A stretch of 64,000 nucleotides of DNA, taken from positions 7,998,001 to 8,062,000 of the forward strand of contig JAVTVX010000010.1 in NCBI GenBank assembly GCA_033439265.1, written 5' to 3'. This DNA comes from Dillenia suffruticosa (Eukaryota; Streptophyta; Magnoliopsida; Dilleniales; Dilleniaceae). The notes beneath the pieces were generated by a model. The model was not told the origin of the DNA, did not search any database, and saw only the letters and a list, made by a program, of their open reading frames with translations. Below are positions 12,618 through 23,592 of this stretch, in pieces (position 1 is the stretch's first letter; every line of letters begins with the position of its first letter). The position numbers were made by a program, and so were the translations under genes.

Positions 12618-13729
12618 TGAAGCTTCTTCGTTAGTTCCAGAATTTTTTTCTTTAACAATCATCTCCAAATCTTAAAATAAGATGTTATCAGATGCAGAAC
12701 CGAGGAATTAGCTTCTTAAAGCATTCCTTTGCAAGGATGAGATGGTTGATTGCAGCTCAAGTTTTCCGCTTTCACACTGGCGTATGGTGTCCATCTTTCT
12801 TGTAAATTCCTAGAGAGCAATTACCAAGCTTGTAGGATGGAGATGTTAGGCGACAATGCCTGGCATGGTTTTCGTGTTCAACTTGGAAACACGGGATCCT
12901 TCACATTTAAAAGTATGTGGGTCATTGGTGTTCTAATTTATCAAGACCCCAAGTTTCACGGGCTTCACCTAGCTACCAAAAAACAGCACTGAAAGTTCGA
13001 AGAGTTGATGGATGCTGCTTGCTGCAACATTCATAAATTTCATTTGATAAAATGATTTCTTGGGTAATGTGATGCAGACTTCCTTTTTGATATTGTGGTG
13101 AAGCCATTTCATCTCATCTCTCATCTCTGGGTTTCAACAACTTTGATGAAATTTTCATTTTTGTATATGAAAATTTTGTTTCATGACTTGAAGTGAAGTC
13201 TCCTCTTAATTTCTCTTGGAAAGCTTATGGTCTCCAGTTAAAAATAATAACCAGGTTAAATTAACTCATGGTGAATTCATTGTAAATAATATAAAAAAAA
13301 AGAGTTATGTAATTTTGTTGATAAGTCATCAAAAGCAACCAATAACGCAGTGTCAATGGATAATGTTTACATTATCAATGGTATTATTTTATTGAATTAA
13401 TTATACTAATTTTAAAATTCAAGAATTCAATCCTATGAAATTAAAATTTAACAATTTAATTGATTTTCTGATCAAAATTCCATCATTTTACATGCTATTA
13501 TGCCTCTTGTAAGATCGAGTAGAGTAAACAAAGTATTTTAAGAAAAAAAAAAATCAAACAAATTTAGATTGAAAGGCATACATAAAACAGTCTCATAGGT
13601 TGTGTTTTTCTTGGAATCCAGATCTTATTTTCTCTGGCCTTTTCATTTTGGGATCATGTGGGGTTTGGTGAAATAAATGAAAATGAGGCATGCGTGCTGG
13701 AGCGTCCGCGCAGGCATTTGCTTCATGGA

Positions 13730-13784
<55 letters not shown>

Positions 13785-14502
13785 CTGTCTATTACTGGTG
13801 TCCAATATTATATTTTGATTAATTCAATTCAAGTGTCTGTAAAAACCTATTTAAAGAATTGTTCTTTCAATATAATTTTTTTATTTTTAAATTTTGAATT
13901 TAAAATTTGATTAAAAAATTTATTACTCCATTTTAATAGACCCACTATATATTGTCCATAGAACACATGGTTTTTTGCAGCATCAGGATGATTGCGCAGA
14001 AAGAGACCTGCATTGTGGATTTTTTTGTTTCGGTTACAGGTGCATACTCATAAACATTGTCTCCGGGTGCTTAAAATCACTGCTGCCCTGCCCAATGCAT
14101 CTCAAGTTTTTCTTTTATGGTTTTTTTTTTGGCAATTTAATCACTTATTATTATTATTATTTTTATTTCTCGTCACTATTTATAATTAAAAAACGCAATT
14201 TTCTAGTACCAAGAAATTTGATTTGATTCTGTTTTAGCATTTCTCAATATGTAGCTCTTTAGTGGACATATGATTCATGTTTTATTGACATTTAAGCTTA
14301 TACCTTTCTCAAATTATTACCGGTTTGTGCAAAAAAAAAAAAAAATATCTTTTAAATTTTACATTAAAAGTGTGTTCAAAGTGCCATAATTTTAAAAATT
14401 TTATCCTTCCCGTTTTAAAAAATTTTCAGATGGATTTACTTTATCTTTAAAAATTATTTTATTTTGTTAAATATCTTTTAATTAACTTGAAGCCATTATA
14501 GT
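12618..14502. other. PrimPol 3' untranslated and intergenic DNA, no gene seen
   Basis: The first few hundred bases should be the PrimPol 3' UTR; about 12618-12755 is shared with the broken copy at 21020-21135. The remainder is AT-rich with no supported coding frame. The frames that cross 13732-13781 are artefacts of a TA repeat. Confidence 0.5.
13732..13781. repeat. (AT)n microsatellite
   Basis: Uninterrupted AT dinucleotide run of about 50 bases. Confidence 0.95.
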
Positions 14503-14510
14503 CTTCCAGT

Positions 14511-14902
14511 TAGGGCTGTTATACGAATTGAGTCAAATTTGAGTTACTCATGTGCCACTTGGTCAAAAACTTGACTTCTCAATTTTGATCGATCTTGAAT
14601 CAAGTTCAAACAGTTTTATTATACAATTAAATTGAGTTCGAGTAATAGAATTTTAAACTTAAAAATTTATCGAGTAGTTTGATAATATATTAATATATAT
14701 TATTATAATATAAAAATTAAATTAAGTGGAATATATTAATATATTATATAAAAATTAAATTTTTGAATCAATTTCGAGTTTATTTAATCATAAATGAGTC
14801 AAATTCAAATCATATTATTATTATTCGTTAAGTTTAAATACCATTAAAAATTTGAGTTCAAGTTTGAACGTAATAGTAATTGAGATCGAGAATACACCCT
14901 TG
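14511..14902. mobile_element. hAT-type MITE, about 392 bp, with 8-bp target duplication
   Basis: The left end reads TAGGGCTGTTATACG and the right end, reverse-complemented, reads CAAGGGTGTATTCTC, giving imperfect hAT-like terminal inverted repeats. The flanking octamers are CTTCCAGT (14503-14510) and CTTCCAAT (14903-14910), an 8-bp duplication with one mismatch, the size made by hAT transposases. The interior has no coding capacity and is rich in GAGTCAAATT-like repeats. It is a non-autonomous element that would have needed a transposase from elsewhere. Confidence 0.7.
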
Positions 14903-15193
14903 CTTCCAATTGTGTATTTGAAAGATTTATAGTCGTTCTTTATAAGACAAGGGTGAAGAAATCTTGATTGCACCAATTTTAAAGCCAAAATGGTGGAAGG
15001 GACGGTTCAAAAACTTGGTGGGACAATAAAATGACTAATGAATTTTAATTAATTAATTTCCTTTTCTTGCCAAAAATGCATGTTCCCATACATATCCTCT
15101 GAACATTACAAACCGGGCACTAACAAAGCCAAGGCGTAACACGAATCGAAGAGAAGAGAAGAGAAGAGAGAGAGGACAGAAGAGGAGGGGAAA

Positions 15194-15515
15194 ATGTTTC
15201 TGCGAAAATTTGCGCCATTGTTGGCAAGGGTGAAGGAAACAACAGGAATAGTAGGGTTGGAAGTGGTGCCAAACGCGAGGGAAGTTTTGATCTCACTCTA
15301 CAGCAAAACCCTAAAAGAGATCCAAGCCGTTCCCGAAGACGAGGGATACCGCAAGGCCGTCGAAAGCTTCACTCGTCACCGTCTCCAGGTCTGTCAGGAG
15401 GAAGAGGATTGGGAGCAGATCGAGAAACGTATCGGTTGCGGCCAAGTCGAAGAGCTCATCGAAGAGGCTCAAGATGAGCTCAAACTCATCTCCAAAATGA
15501 TTGGTTTGTGCATTT

Positions 15516-15546
<31 letters not shown>

Positions 15547-18500
15547 ATGTTGTTTGAATTTCTTTGATTTGGTGAATTGAAATGAATGAAATTAGGGTCG
15601 AGTGGTTCTCTTGATTGAGGCATTTGTTATTATTGTTGTGATCTTCGATTCATTGCTGTGAGTAACTATGTACAGTACAGGAAAGACCTTTTAATGTCCC
15701 TGAAAACAAAGTTTTACCTTTCAAATTGAAGGTGGTTTTAGAAGAAAGGAGGAATTCTATTGACGTGGTATTGAATGGACCTGAAGGGAAAAACGCAGAT
15801 TCATATTGCGTTCCATACTAAATTGGGACTATTGGCTTAGTCAAGTCGAATTGAATAGAGTATTCTCATCGTTATTTACATGATGGGGTAGTTCTGGGGA
15901 GGCGTTTTAGCTCTTACCTGTAGACTATAAGCTCGTTTAGTAACATGGATGGAATCGGACTGTGAAATTCATTGCAAGAATATGGTATTTTTATGAGTCC
16001 TCTTCTAACTTGCATTTTGTGGGCTATCAAAATTTTGCATCGGTGATCTTCTAGGAGTCTAGATTTATTGGTTGTTCCCTATTTGTAAGAAACAACCGAA
16101 CCTTGATGTTCTAGAGGAGAATGCCAAAGTTTGAATATGGATGGCTGAAGTGTAATTTAGGATGGATTTTCATGGGAAATTTGGGTTCAAGGAGTTTAAG
16201 GATTTGTAGATGAACTATGGTGCGCTAACATAACTGAAGGCTGGGAGTTGCTTAATTTATTTGCCAAGTTTCATTAATATCTTCTTTCCTCACTTCATTA
16301 GAGTATGCAAATTCACAGTATATGTAACCACTTCTTTGTTTTGGTATTGCAAAGAGACGTTTCACCTCATTGACAGGAATGCATCAATTTGATGCTCTTC
16401 ATCAATTTCTTGGTGAAATTTGTCAAAACTGATGAGATTAACTTTCAATATCACAATCTTACAAGACATTCAAATGTGATCTTTCTTTGAAATTCTTGAA
16501 GGGAAGGAGAGGAAAGGAACATAATTGGAGGACAGAGGGAGGATATTGTCTCTTTGCATAAATCTTTGACATTATGAATTTTGAGGAGATCCTGGATTAA
16601 AAAAATCTTGGATTTTTTCTTTTCTTTTTTTTTTTTGGCCCAAATTGTGTGACAAATTTATGTGAGTTCATAAGATACATATGATACATTTTTGATTGAA
16701 CCATCTCCTCCAAACCTGAGGTAAGGGTGCCACTTTGTGATTTATGTGAAAGATATGTATAGAGGAGGTACAGCAAAGGCTTGAGTGAGAAAGCATGTCA
16801 TTTGATGTGATTGTTGAGGATACAACTGTTTGGCTCATGTATTTTGAGAGGGCAAATTTCTTGGGGCTTTGATGAAATGCTCGGGGGATGAAGTGCCAAT
16901 GCCTCATCTTCTGCATTGGCTTTCTTTCTGGATGATTAGAAGGTTCTTAAGATGATATCATGAAGGTATTGAGAAATGGGGAAAGTTTTGAGGAGCCTGA
17001 TAGCACTTCCTCAGTTCTCATTCCAAAAAAGAAAGAAGCGATAAATGTATAGTAGATGCAAACCTCTTTACAGATTATGATGTTTTTTGAATGAAGCTAG
17101 TGGGGAGAGGGGTTCCGAGCTTGATATAAAAAAGTCACTAATTATGGTTACTTAGACAATTTGTATGTAAATGGCTTTATTCCTTGTTATTGTATATCAG
17201 AAACTTCATGTCATTTTCCATTCTTCTTGGGGTTTGAGATGGGGAAATTCCCTCACCTCCTCCTCATTGGTGTTGGATAAAATGTTGAGGCAGTGTTCGA
17301 CAAAATGTTGCCCTTGTCAATTTAGGTGGTGAGAGAAGTTGGAAGGGGGTAATGATCACTACCTCTCCTTCCCTGATGACATGGCCATCTTTTCTAGGGA
17401 AGAAATTGCCTTTGTGGATTTTGAGGCAGTGTCTTGTCTTTGAGTTCATTAAAGGAAAGAGAGATGATCATTCAATTGCAAAAGATGAATGGGACTAGGT
17501 TTGGCTAGAGTGGAGCCTCCCCAAGGAGACAGTTTTGAGCATTTCAAAGTGTGTTTCCTGTTATCGAAAGTTTTGGTAGAAAGTTATGTAGAAACAAGGT
17601 TATATATCAAATGAGGGAGGCTAACTATTGTCAAGAGCTCTCTTTCTGTTCTTTTAATTTACTCCATACCTTATTGCTCGTCCCTCATGGTGTGGCTAAG
17701 AGTTTCTAGGATACCCATCCATGATTTTAGTGGTGCTCTCCAGGCAATGTACTTAAATTTCATCTTCTTAATTCAGATATAGTTCAACAAACTTCTAAGA
17801 AAGCTGGTTCAGGCAGTAAGTTCTTGGAAGGTCTTAGTGCCAGGGCTGGCTCCAGCACTTTTGCCTAGAAATAGGGATAGGCTTTATATTGGTGAATTGG
17901 CTTGAATTAGGTTCTTCATGCCATCCACTTATGTACATTTAGTTTGAATGTATCATGATCAGCTGTGGTGGGTAACACTTGACAAATTACTCTTGCAACA
18001 TCTAATATGAAAAGGAAAAAGATTTGACAACTACAGGACAAGATGGCGATTATGGGATTTCATAGCCTATAAGAGCCTTCTTAAGCTGCAACGAGTATGT
18101 AGGCTACTATGGTTGAAAATAAGTTGATATTTTCCCATATTTGTATACCATTACATGACAAACATTACAGTCTATTTTGTAGTTTTACTCTGTATTGTCT
18201 GGTTTAATCATTTTAATTGTCTAGGCAAGGTACACATGATACCCTAAACCATTATAACTAATGTATGTTAGATAAGTGATTAGTTATAAATTTGTGTGGT
18301 TGGTTCTACTTGTTGCTGTGGTATGCCTCAACTCTTGCTAATCCTTAATGGCATGATATCTTTTGTCCAACATTCTTCAATTTGATTGCACATTGTAATT
18401 CCCCTCCGTCTTGTTTCCGTTGTGGTTGAGACTTGTGAATGATTGCAGTGCTGATAATATACATCTGACCAGCATGTGTTGAATTCTATTGATTTTCTAA

Positions 18501-18925
18501 TCAAGCCTCATTTTAATGGTTTATTTAGTTATTGGATTTGGGAATTGGCATGCTTTGGTCCAATAGGAAACATGTATTTTTTTTTTTGGGGTTCCAGAGA
18601 TAGCCTTTGATAAGATTGTTTAATCTTTGACTGAAAATGTCAGATTTTCTTCATCGGAAGTAGATGTTTGCATCTCTCTCAGTATCTTATCTTGGGGATA
18701 TTCCCTTGAAATGCAGAGTGGGAGCCCTGGGGTGTTCCTGATGATTATGAATGTGAGGTCATTGAGAATGATGCACCAGTCCCGAAGCACGTGCCACTCC
18801 ACCGACCTGGTCCCCTCCCAGAGGAGTTCTATAAGACATTGGAAGCTGTCAGTTTGGAAACTAACAAGCCTGCTGTTGCCTCTGGCGAGTCAAAGCCTGC
18901 CGTTAGCTCTGGCGAGTCAAAGTGA
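15194..18925 (+). CDS. NDUFA5: NADH dehydrogenase (complex I) subunit B13 / NDUFA5-like, mitochondrial, 2 exons
   Basis: Accessory subunit of the peripheral arm of mitochondrial complex I (29.9-kDa/B13, ETC_C1_NDUFA5 family). Exons 15194-15503 and 18717-18925 join in phase (ATT-G / AG-TGG) into 172 aa. Seen: N-terminal MFLRKFAPLLARVKETTGIV, the family signature LYSKTLKEIQAVPEDEGYRK, the acidic CQEEEDWEQIEKRIGCGQ, and after the intron WEPWGVPDDYECEVIEND with HRPGPLPEEFYKTLE. The length fits plant family members (about 170 aa). The C-terminus ends in two imperfect nine-residue units (KPAVASGES, KPAVSSGES). A GA-rich leader precedes the ATG. The single 3.2-kb intron contains a LINE relic. No lesions, so probably functional. 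Confidence 0.95.
15519..15547. repeat. (CT)n microsatellite in NDUFA5 intron
   Basis: CT run beginning about 15 bases after the exon 1 splice donor. Confidence 0.85.
16900..17700 (+). mobile_element. Decayed LINE (non-LTR) reverse-transcriptase fragment in NDUFA5 intron
   Basis: Successive plus-strand frames give DDIMKVLRN, FEEPDSTSSVLIPKKKEA (compare the LINE pattern ending in LIPKK), GLRWGNSLTSSSLVLDKM at about 17230-17300 (compare GLRQGDPLSP), and LSFPDDMAIFS at about 17365-17400 (compare LQFADDTIFFS). Order and spacing match the reverse transcriptase of plant L1-type LINEs. Frames change between blocks and the FADD box is FPDD, so it is inactive. Outer limits are not resolvable by eye. 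Confidence 0.7.
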
Positions 18926-19919
18926 TTTTCTGCAATCCCCGATCCAATCCCCCCTCCTCCCTTTTTTGGTTCTTCAAGGAGAGTCATCCAAGCTTGAAGC
19001 TAAACTGGTGTATTTTCCGATTTCATGTTTACCTTTCTTATCCTCCAATGTTTGTTATGTTCACTGGATTGGACATAGACTTCTTGAATGATGAAGTGAC
19101 CAAACAATGGTTAATAATGTCAGATTGAACTGGTTTTAGAAGTTTTCCCTTTTGTTGAGAAAGATAAAACAGCAATGATTGTGTAAATGGTTGCACCTAA
19201 TGAAACTTGTTTCCAAGACATGTCTAGTTCACAAGCCTTGGCTCTAAAATTTCACCAACGCAAACTTTTTTGATCCCATTTGTTCTGGTCTGGTTGGCTC
19301 AGGCTGGTAAGAAGGACATGTTGGGTCCTTTACTAATTTAAAAGTTTTTCATGGATCAAAATTTTAGGAGGGGGAGCGTACATTTTCTAGTATGTATGCA
19401 AGTTATTATGAGATGATTTTACTTTATTTTATTTTATTTTTAAAATTGTATAAACATTTGCTGTTCTTCAAAACACTCTTATTTCTCATAAAATCTTTAA
19501 AATAAAGTTATTAAATTGAAAAATAGTTGGGCAAGTGAACCTCTTTTATCATGTTTCGGTTGGCATTGGCAATCGCTTGTGCCTGTATTATTATTGTGTA
19601 TCCTCTTTGTTTTCCATTTTTTTTTTCTTTAATTAACACGTATCGTAAGGCTCTTTTCCCACTTTGTTGCATGTGTTCTCTTGTTTTTTATTTTAGTACT
19701 GTTTTAGCTATGTTGAGTTGTGCATATTCATTTTGTGCGTGGTTAAGCAATTTGAGACGAACAACCACAACGAGGCCTTTTGCGGGTGATGGAATTACGT
19801 TGCGACTATTTTTTGGTTTTCATAAATAATTTATGCATTTTCATTATCTCAGCAACTGTATGTCATGAAGTTCTCCTTGTGAAATATTTGAAACTGTAAC
19901 AGTTATAACCTTTTTTCAG
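18926..19919. other. NDUFA5 3' untranslated/intergenic DNA
   Basis: Follows the NDUFA5 stop. No supported gene. A 92-codon plus frame at 19551-19829 is hydrophobic and Cys-rich but resembles no family I recognise. Confidence 0.4.
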
Positions 19920-20031
19920 AACTCTTAATGCATGCATTGATCCAAATCCGTGTAAAGATGCATTGAAACAGGACAAGAAAGATTCATGCTCCTTGTTGTC
20001 AAGTGAAGAAGCTGGGAGGCTTTTTGACTGA
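19920..20031 (+). other. Orphan exon-like segment
   Basis: After a good acceptor context (AACCTTTTTTCAG) a frame encodes TLNACIDPNPCKDALKQDK then DSCSLLSSEEAGRLFD and a TGA at 20029-20031. The composition is protein-like (charged, with paired Cys), unlike the surrounding DNA. I do not recognise the family and see no partner exon upstream. It may be the last exon of a gene fragment carried in with the duplicated PrimPol 3' end that starts just downstream. Confidence 0.25.
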
Positions 20032-20054
20032 TCAGCTTGTGTTTGATTGCATAA

Positions 20055-21135
20055 CTTATTCAAGCACAATACATGCTAAGATCCGCTTGTGTTTGATTGA
20101 TCCAGTGATGTTTGTGGTTGACTTCTGAAGGGCTTCTTATCATGAAAAGTGTCATGATCCAGATTGAATAGGTCTAAATTGATTTTGTATGATATCATCT
20201 GCAGTCCGGCCTTTCTATTCATAATTGATCATTTTTCACCCGAGTTAATTTGAGTGAACCAGACTATCAGTCTCCTTCATGCCAAGTTCCATGGGACTTC
20301 CGGACTGATACAACAAGTTACTTAAACTCGAAGCCCATGGATCTTCAGGGAACATCAACAAATAAAGATTCTTATCAACGATCTCTCTCTTGGTGAGAAA
20401 AGTACAGACAGCTGCAAGAAAGATGGATGGCGGCTTGAAGCTGCTGATCATATTGAAACATGCAGAAACGCTTTGGAGGTGTCCTATGTGATTTGTCCAT
20501 TCCTCACTCTTGGGTTCTCTTATTGCAGCATAACTTCGTCTCACTCGGCTGACTTGACTGGCTATAGGATTGTAAATTAATCTACCCGTCATCATTTATT
20601 TAGGCCTGCAGGCCAATATTCCTTTTAGATTTGGCATAGATCGTCATGGTGCTCATCCAAATGATGCTATTGCTTTTTGCCTTGGAACCAATTTAAATCT
20701 GCATCCCTAAACCAGAAAAGTAAAACAGTATGAATCTGCCAATGTTTGGTTCCAGTCAAAAAGAAAACCATCATATGATCAGCACATAATTACATTTTTT
20801 TCATCAATAATAGGACGGCAGAGGGTTTTCATATTTTCTCATTTTCATTATGCTACCGGATTTCAAGCTTTCACAAACTTGCTGACCATAAGCTTCTGTT
20901 TCATTACTTGTATTTGTTGGCAAGAGAATGCTGACGATGAAGATGATGAAGAATGGTGGAAAGAAGTTGAAAGAACTGCTGCCCAGGTTGAATCAATGCT
21001 CTGTCAGCCGAATGACTAATGGTGCTTCTTTGCTAGTTTCAGCTTTTAATTATCATCTCCGTTTGTTAAAATGAAATGTTATCACAAGAAGAATCGTGGA
21101 ATTTGCTTCTCGATCCTTTCTTTTGCGAAGATGAG
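20055..21135 (+). pseudogene. Broken duplicate of the PrimPol 3' end (exons 12-14 equivalents)
   Basis: Collinear with about 11445-12755 of the intact PrimPol gene, introns and 3' flank included, so it is a DNA-level duplication and not a retrocopy. Exon 12 equivalent has two stops: AGA-AGG became TGA-AGG (about 20129), and the last zinc-ligand Cys codon, TGC, is replaced by TGA (about 20165-20170). The exon 13 equivalent has several indels. The exon 14 equivalent still reads DEDDEEWWKEVERTAAQVE and ends ND before TAA. The intron 13 equivalent is about 170 bases shorter than in the intact gene. Upstream exons 1-11 are absent, so no polymerase domain is encoded. Confidence 0.9.
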
Positions 21136-21434
21136 ATACTCAAGAGCATCAGGGCTCATGCTCAACATGAAATTCATTTTTTTGATTCAATTAGCTTTTA
21201 TATATTAATTAGCCTTTATTTTTTAAAGATTAATTTTATTTATTTATTTATTTGTACGGGTAATATGAGAAGATGAGATTTGAATTCTTATCATCCACAG
21301 AACATATCAAGACTATTTGAATTAATGTTTTGATCTTATTTTATCATCTATTAGTGGGTTGATATATGTTTATATCATTTTATATTGTTAAATGATTTAT
21401 AGCTGCAACTAGCTATTTAGCTTCACCTGCAATG

Positions 21435-21452
21435 AAAATAATACAATAACTT
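21435..21452. repeat. Left copy of SINE target-site duplication
   Basis: AAAATAATACAATAACTT, identical to 21644-21661 on the far side of the SINE. Confidence 0.9.
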
Positions 21453-21643
21453 TTTTTTGGTATTATGGTTAGGCCACCAGTATCTGGAGTTTCATTCTGA
21501 TTAATCTGGGTCAACCGTTTATAGGGTCCAATTGAGGGGACAGGTCTCCCAACATTGATTTTTTCGTTCCTATGGGATATCGAACTCCCGATCATGGTTA
21601 ATGGGCGTCAGTTCATGAATCAATTGAGTTATCATACGTCGAT
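21453..21643 (-). mobile_element. tRNA-derived SINE, minus orientation, with 18-bp target-site duplication
   Basis: Read on the minus strand it begins near ATCGACGTATGATAACTC, has a box A-like GATAACTCAATTGA, a box B-like GGAGTTCGATATCCC about 45 bases later (internal RNA polymerase III promoter), and ends TACC followed by a run of A. Perfect 18-bp direct repeats (21435-21452 and 21644-21661) flank it, as expected for LINE-driven insertion. Perfect flanks suggest a fairly recent insertion. Length about 190 bases, typical of plant SINEs. Confidence 0.85.
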
Positions 21644-21661
21644 AAAATAATACAATAACTT
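21644..21661. repeat. Right copy of SINE target-site duplication
   Basis: AAAATAATACAATAACTT, identical to 21435-21452. Confidence 0.9.
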
Positions 21662-22875
21662 TGATCAAATCAATTAAGCCTCTAAATGTTTTAAAATCCT
21701 TTTTGTTCGGTCACAAATTTTAAATTTAATTTGAATATAATGCTATATCAATGGTTGAATCAAATACACCTGAGACTTATTTTCTTATTATATTACTATG
21801 TTCTTGATCCTCCTTAAATAGTTTTATTAGGTCATTACCATATTATCAACAGGGAAAAAAGTAAACGTCGAGGTTGCTTTACGGACAGGGTGACGCGCCA
21901 ATATGGTACAGGTTATATCCCGGAGGTCCATTATACGGATAAGGTAGAAAAGTTGAAAAATGGAAGTCTCATCCGCGAAAGAGAGCGAGAAAGAGAGAGC
22001 GCGAGAGCTCTGCAACTGCAAATTGCATCGCAAAAAAGCAAGACAAAATCCACAAATTTCATGGCCCCTCAAACCCAACCCCGTCGTCTTCATTGCAATC
22101 AACAAAACCTTAATTTTCTCTCTCGTCTCAATCTCAACCTTTTCTCTCTCCTTTATAAAATGACGCCGTCTCCTCCACCATCCGGATCTTTCTCCACGCC
22201 GCCCCTAATCTTGACCCCGCTACTCTTTTCCGACCTCCGGTTCCAATTCGACCCGACCCGACTTCGTCTGGAACCGGCCCGTCAATGGTAGGAAAGGGTG
22301 TTTCGTCGGAGTCGGCCTCGGGTTTCCCATCGACGATGCGAATTGGGGGATTGAACTTGGACGGAAAAGGGGGTGGCCCGGCTTTTGTGGGTCAGGTTTT
22401 CAGTATGTGTGACCTTTCCGGTTCTGGTCTTATGGCTGTTACTACTCACTTTGATATTCCTATCATCTCTAAAAGGTGCTCTCATGTATATTGGGGCTTC
22501 TTGAATTATTTTTTTGAGGTTGGTTTGCCTGTTCCTAGGTTGTAGTTTGGCAGCCTGTGTTAAGTAACGTTAAATAGATGGATTTTGAGCTGAAACGAAA
22601 ATGGTCAAAGGGTTAAAAATTGGGGTGATTTATTTCGTGCGGAATATATTTTGATATAATGTTAGGTGCATTGCATGATTAAGGGGTATTACGTTTATAA
22701 TTGAGCTTAGAATCAAGAAGTAGGATAATGATTCCTTAGATATTGTTCTCTCAAATTTTTCTCCTCCATAATTGTATTTGATGTCAGTAAAAAATTCATT
22801 GGATAAATCAAATTCGGTAGTGTTTGCTTAATATTAAAAGAGATGTGTTTCAACTAGTTTAGATAGTTAAGTCTT

Positions 22876-23339
22876 TCATTTGAAGTTCTTTGTGCAAGAC
22901 CAGTTACACACCCAACCATTCCCCCCATGAAATGGTTAACTTGGCTGAATGGGCAATGATGTGGCAGAAGAGAGGACAGTTAGAACAAATTATTGATCCA
23001 GCTCCTGCTGGGAGAATAATACCTGCGTCTCTAAGGAAGTTTGGAGAGACTGCTGAAAAGTGCTTGGTGGATTTTGGTTTTGACAGGCCCTGAATGGGAG
23101 ATGTATTGTGTAATCTGGAATATGCTTTTCAGATTCAAGAAGCTGTTCTTGAAGGTGATCTCCATGAAAACAGTACTAACATGATTGATAAGCTCTCCCC
23201 ACAAGTCAACAACTTAAATCTGGTTGGGGCGAATGGTTCTGCCGCAGACTTTGAAGGGGAAAGTGCGAATGATCTTTCGGGTGTTTCACCTTCAATGAGA
23301 AGAGTATCTACACAGCTTGTTAAATCTGGAGTAAGGTGA
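22876..23339 (+). pseudogene. CrRLK1L receptor-kinase C-terminal fragment (plus copy)
   Basis: Encodes MVNLAEWAMMWQKRGQLEQI, RKFGETAEKCLVDFGFDRP, then a TGA where Ser is expected before MGDVLCNLEYAFQIQEAVLE, and a tail ending STQLVKSGVR and a stop. These match the kinase C-lobe and C-terminal tail of CrRLK1L (FERONIA/THESEUS/HERCULES-type) kinases. Expected kinase sequence begins around 22876 with a frame change near 22925. The fragment lies inside intron 1 of the Tic22-like pseudogene and has no kinase catalytic loop. Confidence 0.85.
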
Positions 23340-23340
23340 C

Positions 23341-23592
23341 TTTCTAAATGATAGTCTGAATTTTGCCTCGAAGAACTGCCTCTCGAAGCTGAATAGCATA
23401 CTCGAGATTCCACTATATATCTCCCATTAAGGGCCTGTCAAAACTAGATTCTGCCAAGCACTTTTCAGCAGTTTCTCCAAACTTCCTTAAAAATGCTGGT
23501 CTTGTTCTCCAAGCAAGGGTTCTCTATAATTTCTTCTTACTGTCCACTCTTCTGACGCTTCATTGCCCATTAAACCAAGATAACCATTTAGT
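23341..23592 (-). pseudogene. CrRLK1L receptor-kinase fragment, inverted copy
   Basis: On the minus strand it reads WAMKRQKSGQ, a stop, then (after a frame change) KFGETAEKCLAESSFDRPLM, GDI, a stop, and WNLEYAIQLREAVLRG. This is the same part of the kinase as the plus copy at 22932-23150, but from a diverged family member (AESSFDRPLMGD against VDFGFDRP). It abuts the plus copy, so the two fragments form an inverted repeat with a loop of about 200 bases. Confidence 0.8.

Noticed and set aside
13593..13910. Opposite-strand frames rich in Tyr-Ile repeats
   Set aside because: Produced by the (AT)n microsatellite at 13732-13781.
20055..21135. Possible second functional PrimPol gene
   Set aside because: Only the 3' third is present, with two stops in the zinc-finger exon and indels in the next.
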